Below, piece by piece: positions 1 through 11,876 of a stretch of 64,000 nucleotides of DNA (the stretch's first letter is position 1; each line of letters opens with the position of its first letter). The notes under the pieces are model-generated. The model was given only the letters and a program-made list of their open reading frames with translations. It was not told the origin of the DNA and ran no database searches. Origin of the DNA: Adineta vaga (lineage: Eukaryota > Rotifera); the NCBI GenBank assembly GCA_021613535.1, contig CP075496.1, positions 9,734,001-9,798,000 on the forward strand, in the 5' to 3' direction. A program made the position numbers and the translations under genes.

Positions 1-174
1 TTAGCTTCTACACTTCGTCGACGACTTATTTACCTGGCAGAATTTAGTTGCGAACTTTTATGTGTAATGACAATTGAAGAACTTGAACAATTGTCTCAAT
101 TACATACATGTTTTAAACGTATTCAATATGAATCAAAATACGGTGGACAATGTATTAGATTATTTACAAAATAA
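1..174 (+). CDS. 3' end of an unrecognised protein gene, cut by the window edge
   Basis: Frame 1 is open from the first base to a TAA at 172-174 and gives 57 residues rich in Leu, Arg and Glu, with no motif I can name. The frame has the codon bias of the confident genes nearby and is followed by AT-rich sequence with AATAAA-like words near 280, which fits a gene end. The amphipathic leucine pattern would suit an F-box/LRR tail or another helical repeat protein, but this cannot be decided from the fragment. Confidence 0.5.
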   Translation, partial: LASTLRRRLIYLAEFSCELLCVMTIEELEQLSQLHTCFKRIQYESKYGGQCIRLFTK

Positions 175-1062
175 TCATCTAAGCAATCTTCTTTTAAGTC
201 TTCTAAACATATATCTTGATATGTTACTATTTTAATAGTATACCAAATTTGTATTCACTTATTTTCTTTCTTTTACAATAAATAATTACAGATATAAACA
301 TTTTATTACTTTTTTTACCAGTTATCTACAATTTTGAAAAAAAAACGATAGAAAATTACGTTGTTGATTATACTTACTAATGTTTTCTGAATTTCTTAGT
401 GATATGTATTGTTTCATGACACCATCGAAGAAAACTGATCTTTCCTTGATTGACTGAACCGAGTCTATTGATGATCAATATGGATAAATTTCAAGCGAAT
501 CTTACATGATCTATGGATGACAACAATACATACTCGAAATCTTTTATGATTCGTTTTTCTTGACTTGCGATTTCAGTATACAATCATAGGGGTAAGAACC
601 TACAAAAACTTCGACATCTACATCATTCTGTTCTGCTATATTTTTTTCTCGTTTTTATGCGCATGAAATAAAGAATAAGATTTTTTCCTCTTATCGAGAT
701 TCATTACTATAAAACAACTGCAACAGAGACATCCATCCCTCACCCTTCAACAATTTACGAATGAATAAATAAATAAAAAGTGTCTGTTGAGGATTGTGTT
801 TGAAACTATGTGCGATAATAGGTACGCTAGGTTGGAAACTACTTATCTTAGAGAATTTTTGTATTTGTTCTTCTTTATCTGACTCGTGGTGATAAAGTGT
901 TGTTTGTCAATTAGAAGACATATTCCCTTTCTGTTGTTTCTTTTTATCTTTACTTTGAAAAAATATTTTCTTTTCATTTGTCTACTCCTTTTCTAGAAAA
1001 ACTCTTCGGTTTTTCAGATTTATACATATTCTTCTCATTGTCTAACACGTCTTAATTTCAAG
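175..1062. other. Non-coding intergenic stretch
   Basis: No convincing coding frame on either strand. It holds the 3' flank of the partial gene and the 5' flank of the ADP-ribosyltransferase gene. No repeat was noticed. Confidence 0.5.
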
Positions 1063-2487
1063 ATGGCATCAATTAATAATGATACAAGTCAAACCCATGG
1101 TCGTTTTCTTGATGGAGCTGAAGAACCACGTAAAATGCTGCAACCGATCGAAGGATATCAAGATTTACCTTTAGTATCTCTTGAGGATTCAGTCGAGTCT
1201 ATCATTTCATTATGTTCCGATATTCATCGACGAGTATATATTGCCAAGGAAAACTGTAAAAATCTTCCTCCGAATCATTTGACAGTAGACGAAGTTGCAG
1301 CAATTCAACTTTATACCATGGAATGGAAACCAAGGGTTGGATGTCTTTATATGGCATTGAATACTGTGCTTCGTACTGAAAATCGTGATGAGATTACTCC
1401 TTGGTATTTATATTTGAAGTTAATTCTTTCTGCACTTACGCGAATACCATCGAAACAAACAATTATATGGCGAGGTGTGAAAGGTAACTTAAGTCAAAAA
1501 TATAACATTGGTAGTACATATATTTGGTGGGCATTTAGTTCCTGTACTGAATCACTTGATGTACTTGAATCAAATGTCTTCTTAGGAAAATCAGGAGAAA
1601 GAACTATATTCAATATTCAATGTGAAAATGGGAAAGATATTAGTCCATATTCTTACATTCCAGTTGAAAAAGAAATTCTTCTTTTACCAGCAACGCAATT
1701 TGTAGTTAAAGGCAAATTGAATCCATCACCTGGTCTTCATATTATTCAATTACAAGAAACGAAACCAAAATTTCCAATGATCGAGTTACCTGTGGTTTCA
1801 TCGAAATCGTCACAATCAGGATCAACTAATACAGCAATGAATTCCAATGTCAAAGTTCAACAAAGAATTTATCATTGTATGAAAGATTGTATGTATTTTG
1901 GAGAATTTAATCTAATCGATCGTGATATTCCACTAATTGTTGAACAAGCAATAAAAATTCGAAAATGTACTTTTCTTGATTTAAATTATAATAATATTAC
2001 AGCAAATGGTGCCGAACTTGTTGCTAATGCGTTAAAAACAAATACTTCATTGAAAATCTTACGATTTTGGCATAATCATTTACGAGATACTGGTGCCAGT
2101 TCTATTGCACAAGCGTTATGTTCTAATAGAACACTCACTACATTATGTCTTGCAAATAATGGTTTAACAGATAAATGTATTCCTGATATGGTTTATATGC
2201 TCAAAAAAAATCAGAGTTTGACTGTATTGTACTTAGATCGTAATAAGATTGGCGATGAAGGAATGGTCAGTTTAATGAACTCATTACATTATAATGAAAC
2301 TCTTCAAAATATATATTTACATGAGAATGCTATTACTGATCATTCAATTGATAGTACGAAGAAGATGTTTCGAAAGAATTACACTTTGAATCTTTTATCA
2401 CTTGGAAATAATCAATTCTCTGATCAAGGACGTGATATTCTTAAAATTTTTGCAAATTCAAATGATCATATTCGATTATTTGTATGA
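1063..2487 (+). CDS. NAD(P)+--protein-arginine ADP-ribosyltransferase domain fused to leucine-rich repeats
   Basis: Single-exon gene of 474 residues; the ATG lies in a good AAG-ATG-G context. The N-terminal half has the features of arginine-specific mono-ADP-ribosyltransferases of the R-S-ExE type: Arg137 (IWRGV), the serine of the WWAFSS segment (159-160), and Glu202-Lys-Glu204 (EKEILLLP). Enzymes of this family move ADP-ribose from NAD+ to arginine side chains. Residues about 300-470 form five or so ribonuclease-inhibitor-like leucine-rich repeats, which in other proteins bind partners. No signal peptide or membrane segment is visible, so a cytosolic enzyme directed by its LRR half is the likely reading. 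All key residues are present, so the domain looks catalytically competent. Substrate unknown. ART-LRR fusions are abundant in bdelloid rotifers. Confidence 0.88.
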   Translation: MASINNDTSQTHGRFLDGAEEPRKMLQPIEGYQDLPLVSLEDSVESIISLCSDIHRRVYIAKENCKNLPPNHLTVDEVAAIQLYTMEWKPRVGCLYMALNTVLRTENRDEITPWYLYLKLILSALTRIPSKQTIIWRGVKGNLSQKYNIGSTYIWWAFSSCTESLDVLESNVFLGKSGERTIFNIQCENGKDISPYSYIPVEKEILLLPATQFVVKGKLNPSPGLHIIQLQETKPKFPMIELPVVSSKSSQSGSTNTAMNSNVKVQQRIYHCMKDCMYFGEFNLIDRDIPLIVEQAIKIRKCTFLDLNYNNITANGAELVANALKTNTSLKILRFWHNHLRDTGASSIAQALCSNRTLTTLCLANNGLTDKCIPDMVYMLKKNQSLTVLYLDRNKIGDEGMVSLMNSLHYNETLQNIYLHENAITDHSIDSTKKMFRKNYTLNLLSLGNNQFSDQGRDILKIFANSNDHIRLFV

Positions 2488-3149
2488 ATTATAACTTAGC
2501 AGTATAAATTACAAATATAACGATTAAATATAGATTTTTAGAATGAAAATAAAATTGTTTCGGAACGAAAGTATGTGTAAAAGTAAATCGAATATTTTCG
2601 TTTCATACGTTTACACATATGGTACTTATAATTATAGACTCGTGTAAACGAAGATGAAAGCCTATCTAGTTTCGTCATCTGTTTTTTTATTCTTATGTTG
2701 AAAATCGATAGTATGTTAATATCAATATAGTTTAGTTCACTCGTGCAATTTGTTTGATATTTATTTATGACATATTGCCATTGCAAAACGATGATGCAAA
2801 TGTTGATTTTTTATTATCAAACTTTTGCCATGGATAAAAAGTTGTTTTTCTACGAGATTATGTATTAAATTAATAATTCATTTCCTTCTACCGCATATGT
2901 TTTCCTTAGATAAAACGGTTGTTCTGTTGACTTCTGTTAAAACGTCAGATAAAACCTACTCCAAACAAGCAAATGGTCTTGTTAATCACATTATTTCTGA
3001 TATGATGCTAACATCTGTTAGTTTTTTTTTTAATTTTCTACCCAAACGAATATGTATTGTATCTTTTAGATCGAACAGCAGTCAAATGATATGGTTATTG
3101 TTCGGTTTGTATAATTTTCATAAAACAACAATATCTTTCGCTTATGCAG
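2488..3149. other. Intergenic stretch
   Basis: Open frames here on both strands have lysine- or phenylalanine-rich composition typical of random AT-rich DNA and no domain. I see nothing further. Confidence 0.4.
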
Positions 3150-4054
3150 AATTGGAAATGTTCGTCGATGGAAGCTGATATCATTAGTCTTGGGTATCCT
3201 CTGTCTTATATTAACCAGTGTTATTGTATTCATGATTTCTCGTCGATTATCACGTGAGTTACATCGAATATATTGTCTAACAAAATAAAACTGGCGTCCA
3301 TCTTTAGTATGTCAATCGTCTACTCCATCGGTAATTGCTGTAACTGCGAGTATATGAGAAAAGAAATACAATATTATTTTTATGATCAGAATGATTTCTG
3401 TTTGTTTTTGTAGGTAATTTCATCGATATTACCACTGATTAAGTGGAAACTTCGCTCGATGGTGAAATTCAGACAATTTCTGACAATGCGTCGAATATAT
3501 CGACGACAACTAAACCTAACGTTGCTTTTATTTGTTCGTATTTATTTTTCTTTTGTTTCTTTACTTCTTTTATTTATATTAATGAGTTTAGATAGACCAA
3601 CCAATATTAGTCACTTTGGTAATTATCAATCGTTTGGTCTTTCTCTTAGTCATTCAATGTATACTAATATTGCTTATCCATGTAAAGTTCAAGGATATGT
3701 CATCAGTGTTAATGGAAAAGTGATTCTCCATTGTATCTTTTCGAGATTTATACAGGTTTTCCTTCTCATTATATTCTTCAACGATATCCTTTTATGCCGA
3801 AAAGAAACACTACCGACTGGCAAACGATCAATACTCCATCAGGAAAATTTCCTGTAGCACAAAATCACCAACTGGCAATTGGTATGCATGATCATAGTGA
3901 TACGAACGAAATTCATGCTGTTCGATCAACGATTTCTCTCCATGGGCGAAATATTACTAACAAAACAAAGACCGTTCTTGCACAAAATACAGAAGGTTTT
4001 TTTGGTGTCGCATTCATATATACCGTTGTTGAAAATGGTAAAAAAAAGAAATAG
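3150..4054 (+). CDS. Possible multi-exon single-pass membrane protein, perhaps broken
   Basis: A short exon at 3150-3253 follows an AG acceptor (ttatgcag) and encodes basic residues then a long hydrophobic helix (SLVLGILCLILTSVIVFMIS), like a signal anchor. It ends at a GTGAGT donor. From 3444 the frame resumes with a Ser/Thr/Asn-rich linker. A downstream frame to the TAA at 4052-4054 contains possible N-glycosylation sites (NTT, NIT) and looks extracellular. The joins between 3540 and 3720 cannot be fixed: two overlapping frames are both open and no start codon is identified upstream. It may be a type II membrane protein, a decayed copy, or partly chance. Confidence 0.3.
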
Positions 4055-4200
4055 TAATATTAAAACTCTTTGAATCTATACTTTTGTTTTCTGGACGAAG
4101 CTGAGATATTAACACCATGACTAAATGTATGAAAATATATTATTTAATGCTTAAAAGAATCTGATTAAAAAATAGAAACATATTTTTGTTTTTTTGAAAA

Positions 4201-7200
4201 TTACATAACAGAACATGCTCGACTTTGTGGCACTAAGGGTGCACTTGATGGTCGTTTCGGGCTTTGATCGAAGTCAGTACGATTGTGAGAAGCAGATGCA
4301 GGTCGATAAATATCGAGAAAATATCGTGATTTATTGGTTTGTACGGTTGACACGATTTGTTCCAGATAAGCAAGTAACATTTCAAATTGTTTTCCTGTCC
4401 ATCGATCATTTGCATTTGATTGTTGAAAATCAATCAATGAGAGCTTTTCTATTGGTAACGATAATTTTAGATTTGATGGTGCCCATGCTCGAGTTTCTTC
4501 AAGTAACAATGGTAGAATTGGTTTTTTCAGAGTACTAGCTAATGATAATTGATGTTGACAATGCATTGACTTCATAATTTTGGAGTAAGACAAACAAGTA
4601 GACATGTAGCATGTCGAATTGTACTATCATATTTCTCGGTCAAAGTACCTCCACCTGTCATTTGAAATAGATCAAGCCAAATTCGATATCCTAATTGTGT
4701 CAATTGTTTATAGAGATGAAAAACATCCTTTTGAGAATCCCATTGATAGGATATGATGATTTGAGGATGAACAACAACCAAGGGTATATTATCAAATGAG
4801 ATGAAATCAGATGCAGATTTTAGAAATATAAGATCATTTAATCGAGGCACAAACCAATGATGATATTGTTCTTTAATTATATCAGAATCTGGTGCAACAT
4901 AATAACGAATATGAGCAAGTAATTCAATAAACTTTTTTTCTGACCAATTTATATCATTCTGTGAATTAGAAAATTCTATCGAGGAATAATCTTGAAAGAT
5001 GGATTGAAATATTCCTTCTGACGGTAACCACGTTTGTTCATCCATATGTAAAAGAAGAAATGGTTTTTTCATGTTTAAGATCAATTGAAATACGTGACAA
5101 CAATTTTCTGATTGAGTATAGAATCTATTCACACAACAGATGATTACTTTTGCTCCACAAATATAAGTATGAGTAGTATTCAATTCAATATGTTCATCAT
5201 ACATTTGACAAATATAACCAGCTGCTGCTAGATGTTCTTTCAATTTCGTTACTAGATCTTTTTTACTAGAATGAAACGAAAGATTGATCGATGGTCGACG
5301 TTTTATATCAATGGAAAGATCAGATGGAATAATTTGTCCCGTTGCTAATACAGCTTCTTGAATAATTTGTTCGACATCATGTCGATCGATTTCACCAAGT
5401 GCTTTAATAAGACTAAGGACAGCTTCATCTGTCTCATGCGTTGTAAACCATTCATCGAGTAAAACCATACAAGGATTTTTCTGCATAAGCCAATGTCTTA
5501 TTTCTGTCAATGTAAATCCAAGTTGTCTAGCAAGTAGTCGCCAGTCTTTGTTATTTCGACGATTCAATAGTTCAGCGACTGCAGATGCCCATGACGGAAT
5601 ATTACTTGAATAGACATTGATGTTACTTACAATTCGATTTGCCATTGTTTGATTAAGATATAGTTCTATTTGTTGTAACTCATGTTGAGCACGTTGAATT
5701 TCTGCTTGATCAACATCATTAATGACTGTATCATCTAAGTAATTCAATAATAAAACTCCTTCAGGTATTACGAAGTCATGACGTCGATTAATTAATAATT
5801 GTTTATTTTTCAATCCAATGAGTAAACATGTATAGAAAATTTCTTTTTGCATTTGTTTCGAACAATTTTCATCTTTTAAAACCTCTATAAAAAGATTCAA
5901 TCGTTCACTGGCTTTAATGTCATCACTAGTTAAAATGGATATCACAAAGTATTTTTGAAAACTTTGATAAACGAATAAATTTTGTGTTTTGATAATGAAT
6001 TGAAAAAGTTTGTCATAATTCGAATAAAATAAATGAGGATAATTATTCGCTATAGAACTTAACGATTGAATAAACATACAGAGACCATTATTAAATGGAA
6101 AACTTTCTATCGATGAAAATATTTGTTCAATATGTTTTGGAAATATAAGTTCGGGTTTATCACGAATGATTAATTGAAATAAAGCAGTTAAAGATATGAC
6201 ATATTTTCCTTGATCATTGAGTAAAAAATTAACCAAGTTGTCAATATGAGAATAAAATAACTCAGGTCGTAGCATTTGTATAGTCTAAAATTTGATCGTT
6301 ATACTTGAAAAGTATACATTATGACTTACCGTTAATAATCCGATAAAATTCATTTCTTTACTATTGTTTGTATATTCCAATAATTGTTCAACATGATCTA
6401 TAGCTATATTTGGTATCTTTGCACCCATGATAAGCCAAATTTGAACCCACCATTGATATAAACATGTTTTCTCTTCATATTTAGCATCATGGTATATACG
6501 ATCCAGTAATGGTTCATAAAGGCGAGCATCATTTTCAATCGAAATAGTTAATACTACACGAATTATCATAGATGCCATAATAATAAATTCAAATGTCATG
6601 TTTTGATTTTCATCATATAATGGATAGTTTAAAACAGATTGAAAAAGATTAACTAATAGTGAATGAATATTCGTAGATAATGTTTGAAGTTTTTCGAAAA
6701 CTACAGCAAGATGACTGCACATCGTCTAGATAAACAGCATGTTATCAATAGAAAATAAATACAAATCATTTCACTTACAGTAAAAAACACACGATTATTT
6801 TGATTGAATTCTTCATTTTCAGAATAATTGACTCGATTTTGTAAGGCATTGATAAATTTTATACATATATCTTCATTCACTTGTTCGATATCAATTAATT
6901 GAAACATATATATTCCCATTCTATAAACATGAGTATCAAAAATAAACTCTGGATTTGACCATCGAAGAATCGCTTCAACAGCAATTGGATGCAATGCTTT
7001 ACAAATTGTTGGATTACTCTGTGCTATATTGGCTTAATCTCCATAATATCTTCTAATCTATCCAAACTACTGAAATTCGCTTCACGGACTAATGTATCAT
7101 ATAGAATACAAGTTTTCAAACAATCAATTAAACCATTCACCATATCTTTCCATGGATAAAAGTCTTTTCTTCGTAATAAATGACATGATAATTCTGGTGC

Positions 7201-8379
7201 TTCAATACAATGTAATTTTAAAATTGCTAAGCTCAAATCGAAGAATAACAAAGCTAATGTTTTCATTCCTTTTAAATCTGCTAATGCGCGTACAAACGGA
7301 TCAAGAATTTCCGAACAAAATAATTCTTGCTGTTGAACAATCGAACAAAGTGATATCATTTTACGTAAAAATAATTCCAGATCAATCGAAGATAAATTTG
7401 GAATAATTAATTTTAATAATAACAAATAAGCATCCTTGTATCTATTACTTAGAATTAACTGTTCGATTGTGATTATTAATGGATTAAAATTGGTTTTAAT
7501 CAGTTCAATATTATCTTTACATGATTGAATTTGATGAGCTATATAATTAGATGATATGGTTTCTATTGGAAGATTTGAATCGAACAAAACGATATTAGAT
7601 TGAGTATCGAGAGTAAAGATTTTCGGTGAAGATTCGTTTAATATTTTAGCAATTTCTAACCAGATTGATGATGATTGAGATTGTTGAACAGCATGTCTTA
7701 ATAGAACATAAATTATATGTCATTTGGAATGAGATTTTGTAGATAATAAGACTTGATTTGATACTTACTGATAAAATTGTTGAAAAATTGTTTTCATATT
7801 TGTGATGATATTTCGTTTGTTGAGGATATTTCTACCATCTATTGATGTAGAGAAAACTGACTGAGTTAAAAATCGTTGCCAGTTAATTTCATCTGATGAT
7901 GAAATTGAAGTAAATATTTTCTTTTGGAAACTTTCAAGGATTTGCTCGATTAAATTCGTTTTCAATGGAATTTTGCATAACTGTTCACCAATTTGAAATC
8001 GTTCATAGATCATTTGAAGAAAATGTAAATTCCATCGATCAATTTTTGCTTGTTCGAGAACATGTGTAAAGATTTTTAACAAATCATTAATTTCTATCGA
8101 TTTATCAATACGAATCATTCGTTCGATTACCATTGTAATAAAGGTATACTTAAGTTCAGATGATGATTGATCTGATGATTCTGCAAGAACATATTCACCT
8201 AGAGCATTTAATACTAATTTTACATCATCAGATACGGACTCTTGTTTAATACGATCAAATGTATCGGACCATTGATCATTGAAGAGATCGTTGTCATGAG
8301 TTAATTGCTGAATAAAATTACTAATCATGTGAAATAGTTTAGAAGAAATAAGAGGAAAGTCGTTTTTACGTGAGGACAC
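4201..8379 (-). CDS. HEAT/ARM-like helical repeats, Death domain and two TIR-like domains, C-terminal CaaX-like end
   Basis: Exons run 8379-7769, 7696-6779, 6725-6330 and 6284-4201, with GT-AG introns of 45-73 bases that join in frame, about 1,336 codons. An earlier 5' exon is likely, because the first codon here is not ATG and follows an acceptor. Long alpha-helical repeats fill exons 1-3. Exon 4 has a Death-like domain (about 5588-5346, core WRLLARQLGF), a divergent TIR-like domain (about 5291-4896) and a second, more canonical TIR domain (about 4763-4290: IIISYQWDSQ, then LWLD-like and GGGTLTEKYD segments). The glutamate of TEKYD sits where NAD-cleaving TIR enzymes keep their catalytic Glu. 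The protein ends Cys-Ser-Val-Met, a possible prenylation signal. Two frame breaks, near 7030 and near 4587, each need one extra base. The layout recalls SARM1 (ARM-SAM-TIR) and MyD88 (Death-TIR) without matching either. Confidence 0.75.
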
Positions 8380-8767
8380 TTATTTGTTATTGAAGAGAAC
8401 AGGAAAAAAAGTAGATCGTTTTCTTCATACCAACGGTTGACAATAACAATGAGTCATGTTAGATGGTGAAAATTATTGACATGTGAAATAAAAGATTTTG
8501 ATTGAATATAAATATTGAAATTGGAGAAAGTTTTTTAAAAACAAATATCAAATTTTCATTGAGTTCTCTTCAAGTGTGTAGAAAAGACTGCTTATACTTT
8601 GAATTTTGTTTACCTATATTTTGATGTATTATGCTGATTGATCGGCCGATTGTGTGTCATTTTGAAATAGAACGAAGAATAACATTTTTTTCTTTGCTCT
8701 CCAATCTTTAAATGTGCAAAGAAATCATTCTTCAAGAGTAAACATTCGATTGAATCTCAAAAAAACA
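8380..8767. other. Divergent intergenic region between two head-to-head genes
   Basis: This lies between the 5' side of the TIR gene (minus) and the first ATG of the ERICH3-like gene (plus). It probably holds both promoters and a short 5' exon of the TIR gene. A candidate ATG followed by a GTATGA donor is present on the minus strand near 8459-8433, but its phase does not fit. Confidence 0.4.
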
Positions 8768-11200
8768 ATGGATGCACTGTGAGTTGACATTTGTTGAAAT
8801 CTATTGTTCAATATATATCGTTTATTTACATTAGAAATTCGCACAAATCAAATGATCCATATTTTCGTAATAAATATATTCGTCAGTATTTAATTAATGC
8901 GGATTTAGTATGAGTATTGATGAGAAAGAAAAACAAGTCATTTTCTTGTTTATTTCACTATGACTAGATCAACAGACGAAGAAATAATGTGCCGCGAACA
9001 TCGTATGAAGTGATTCTTGCTGAACGAGTAAAACCGAAATATATTAAAGCACGACCATCACTTAACATTACGAATTAGTAAATGATATTTTTCTTTGATT
9101 TATTTAAATAGTAATATTATTTCATAGTGTCATTGAGAAAATACCACAACAACGATTATATAGTTGTGATGAATTTGTTACAAATATCCAGCAGTTTCAA
9201 AAACGGGTAATGTATTATGAATGGATTACTTTCTCATAATTGAAGAGAATGTTTCATAGAAATCAAGATGTTCACAACAACTCTCTATGTCTCGTAACGT
9301 AACTCATATCGATGTAACTTTGAAAAGTAAAAGTAATCAACCATTAACTTCAGTTAGTATTGAAAATATTGGAGATATCTTGATGATATTATCTTAATTT
9401 TATAGAGAAGTCCAAAACGGTCGTCAGAACGGACGAAATCAGCTCACCGATCACCAACTAATATTAAAAATCAGTTAGAACGACGTTCAAATACTACCAA
9501 GGTGAGATTGAATAGTCTTCTAATCAGAGCGAATGTACAAAATTATCTAAAGAATAATTAGCCACAGCAAAATAGGAACTTCACTTTTTAATCTAGCAAC
9601 TCTCAAATGATGATCATTCTTATGTAACAATGATCTATTATGGTTCTCAATTAAATCGTGATTCTAATCATGATTGGTATCAATCAGATGGGGATGAGAT
9701 TGTTGTTATGCAACAATATTCTAGTGGTGAAAATCTTCTAGTTTACAAAGGTTTTGTTAAACTCAACGGTATATTTCAAATTTCTATTGATTGATGAAAA
9801 TATATACTTATCTATTTAGAAACCTTTACTTTTGAATCTCGTCGTCATCCAAACTATCCATTTGCTTTAACATTGTATATCAACAGTTATATTGATAGTC
9901 GACTATCTGTTTGCTGTGAATACAAATACAAAAATAATGTTCGATTGTATCGAAATCGTGGATCATTTGGTATATATGATGTACAGAAAGTAAAACCATG
10001 TCAACAGTATGTTAATAAATAAGAAAAGATAGTTGGTTAAAACGTCGTATGTATGTTATTTTATTTGAGTTGTCGATTTGAGAACCAGAAAAACAAAAAA
10101 ATATTATCAACATCGTTAAATACTACTCGCTCTCGTAATGCATCAACAAATACAGAATTGAATCGAAGGTTAAGTCCTCCATCGAAAACTAGTGAGAATG
10201 AAATTAACTGCACCTTTCAGATATCTATTCAATATATTTTTAGATAAAAAAGAACCGTCGCAATCTAGACGAAGTCGTGCTCCTAAAATAACACAGGTAT
10301 GTAGAATTTTGAAGTAAAAATGAATTTGAAAAAAAAAGAAAACGAATATTTTTAGGCAAATAAAAGATCAAAACCGATAGATCCAAGATCACTAGCGTAT
10401 AGATCGTTTCGAGATAAGAAAGATATTTTATCGAGTAATCTACAGGAAGATACTTCTTATACATTGGATCATCAATCATTGAATGGTCAGTCAATGAAAT
10501 ATAAAAAAAAGATCAAATATACGGTTTTTCTTCTATTACAGGACGAAAGACTAGGCATGAAAAATCACTTCAAACATCATCTACTACTTGGGAAGAAACT
10601 CGTCCATCGTCGCCTACGATACCAAACGAAATAAAACAGTATTCTCACTCTTCTCAATCATTGCTTTATACAGGATATAGCAGTTATCCAAAATCCAACG
10701 TTTTAGAACAATCTGTCGTTTCTTCAACTTATCTCTCTGGCAATGATGATAGTCATCATTCATCTAAATTAACAAAACAAAATCAAACTTCAAATGATTC
10801 TTTGGTGAGGAATATCTCACGTAGACATCAAGACAAACATACAACAACAATATCATTCTCATCGTCGAATACTTCTACTTCTACATCAATTTCTGATTTT
10901 GATGGTGAAAATGAGAGTACTACTGCTAAACAATATACTTCATCACCATCATCATCCCTTTTCCTTTCCGATGAAGAACAAAAATCAAATTCATCGGAAA
11001 AAGAAAAATCCTCAAATCTTGTCGATAAAAATAAGCAAAATAGTCGTTACTTATCTACTTCATCATCTCAATCGAGTGTGGATAATAGTAATCATATGAC
11101 TCATTCATTCCAACGTCGTCATCTATCAGCATCTTCGACAAATACTACAACTCATAATGAAAATTTCAACTTGAAATCAATCTTGTCATCAAAGAAATAA
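8768..11200 (+). CDS. ERICH3-like (DUF4590) protein, probable ciliary factor
   Basis: Twelve exons join in frame to 594 residues: 8768-8778, 8835-8907, 8968-9077, 9128-9206, 9260-9352, 9406-9501, 9597-9768, 9820-10006, 10070-10191, 10244-10296, 10356-10485 and 10542-11200, with introns of about 50-95 bases. The N-terminus (YFRNKYIRQYLINADL) resembles the start of vertebrate glutamate-rich protein 3. Residues about 155-285 match the DUF4590 core, including TMIYYGSQL, GENLLVYKG, RRHPNYPFALTLYIN and CCEYKYK, followed by a CxxC pair (KPCQHC) shared with ERICH3. The C-terminal third is Ser/Thr/Lys-rich and low in complexity. ERICH3 relatives are linked to cilia, which fits the ciliated corona of rotifers. 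The family call rests on remembered motif similarity. The upstream neighbour is divergently transcribed. Confidence 0.82.
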
Positions 11201-11876
11201 AATAATATCCATTGCAGTTTAATTGCAAACCAAAGCTTGACTAAATAACATAGAAGAAGTTATTTTTAGATATTGCATCTAATCGAACAGATATTGATAA
11301 TATGAAAATATAAACTTCTTTACATTTATTACCAAAATACACTCACAATATCTATTTACATAATACTTATTCTCGTGATAGTATACATGAGTCATAAATA
11401 TTTTCTATAACATGTACAAAACAGGTAAGTATACAAAAAAATAAATAAACCAACTCAACCATGACAAAAAAAATCGATGAGTTATTAAAACAAATATCAT
11501 TCTAATGTTTGTTCACATATGTACTTAAATAAAATTGACTTTTACTTTTAGTTAAATCTCTTCTCAATAATTCAAAAAACCACCTAAGCTTTATTCTCTC
11601 TCTCTCTCCGTCTGAGTATTGAAATTGATAATCGATCTATTTCAAACATTCATCAAATGATAAATAAAGAAAAACAAGCACAAGATTATTTGCGTGGGCT
11701 AATGATTACTTGTATGCAGGTAAACGTACTCACTGGTTAAAGAGAAAAAAAAAGTATTCAGAAAAATATTTTCATTCAAACGTTAACGTTGCATCTTTAA
11801 TTCAAGGTAATACGGTCTTACTATTCCGTTTATATTCGAGTACATATTTTACTTTATTTCGCCATCTTATACAATC
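11201..11876. other. Intergenic, with a short (CT)n tract
   Basis: AT-rich 3' flank of the ERICH3-like gene and 5' flank of the RING gene. A (CT)n run sits at about 11595-11608. No supported coding frame. Confidence 0.45.

Noticed and set aside
2538-3178. Frames at 2538-2786 (minus) and 2825-3178 (plus)
   Set aside because: No domain and random-like composition; the second overlaps a better exon in another frame.
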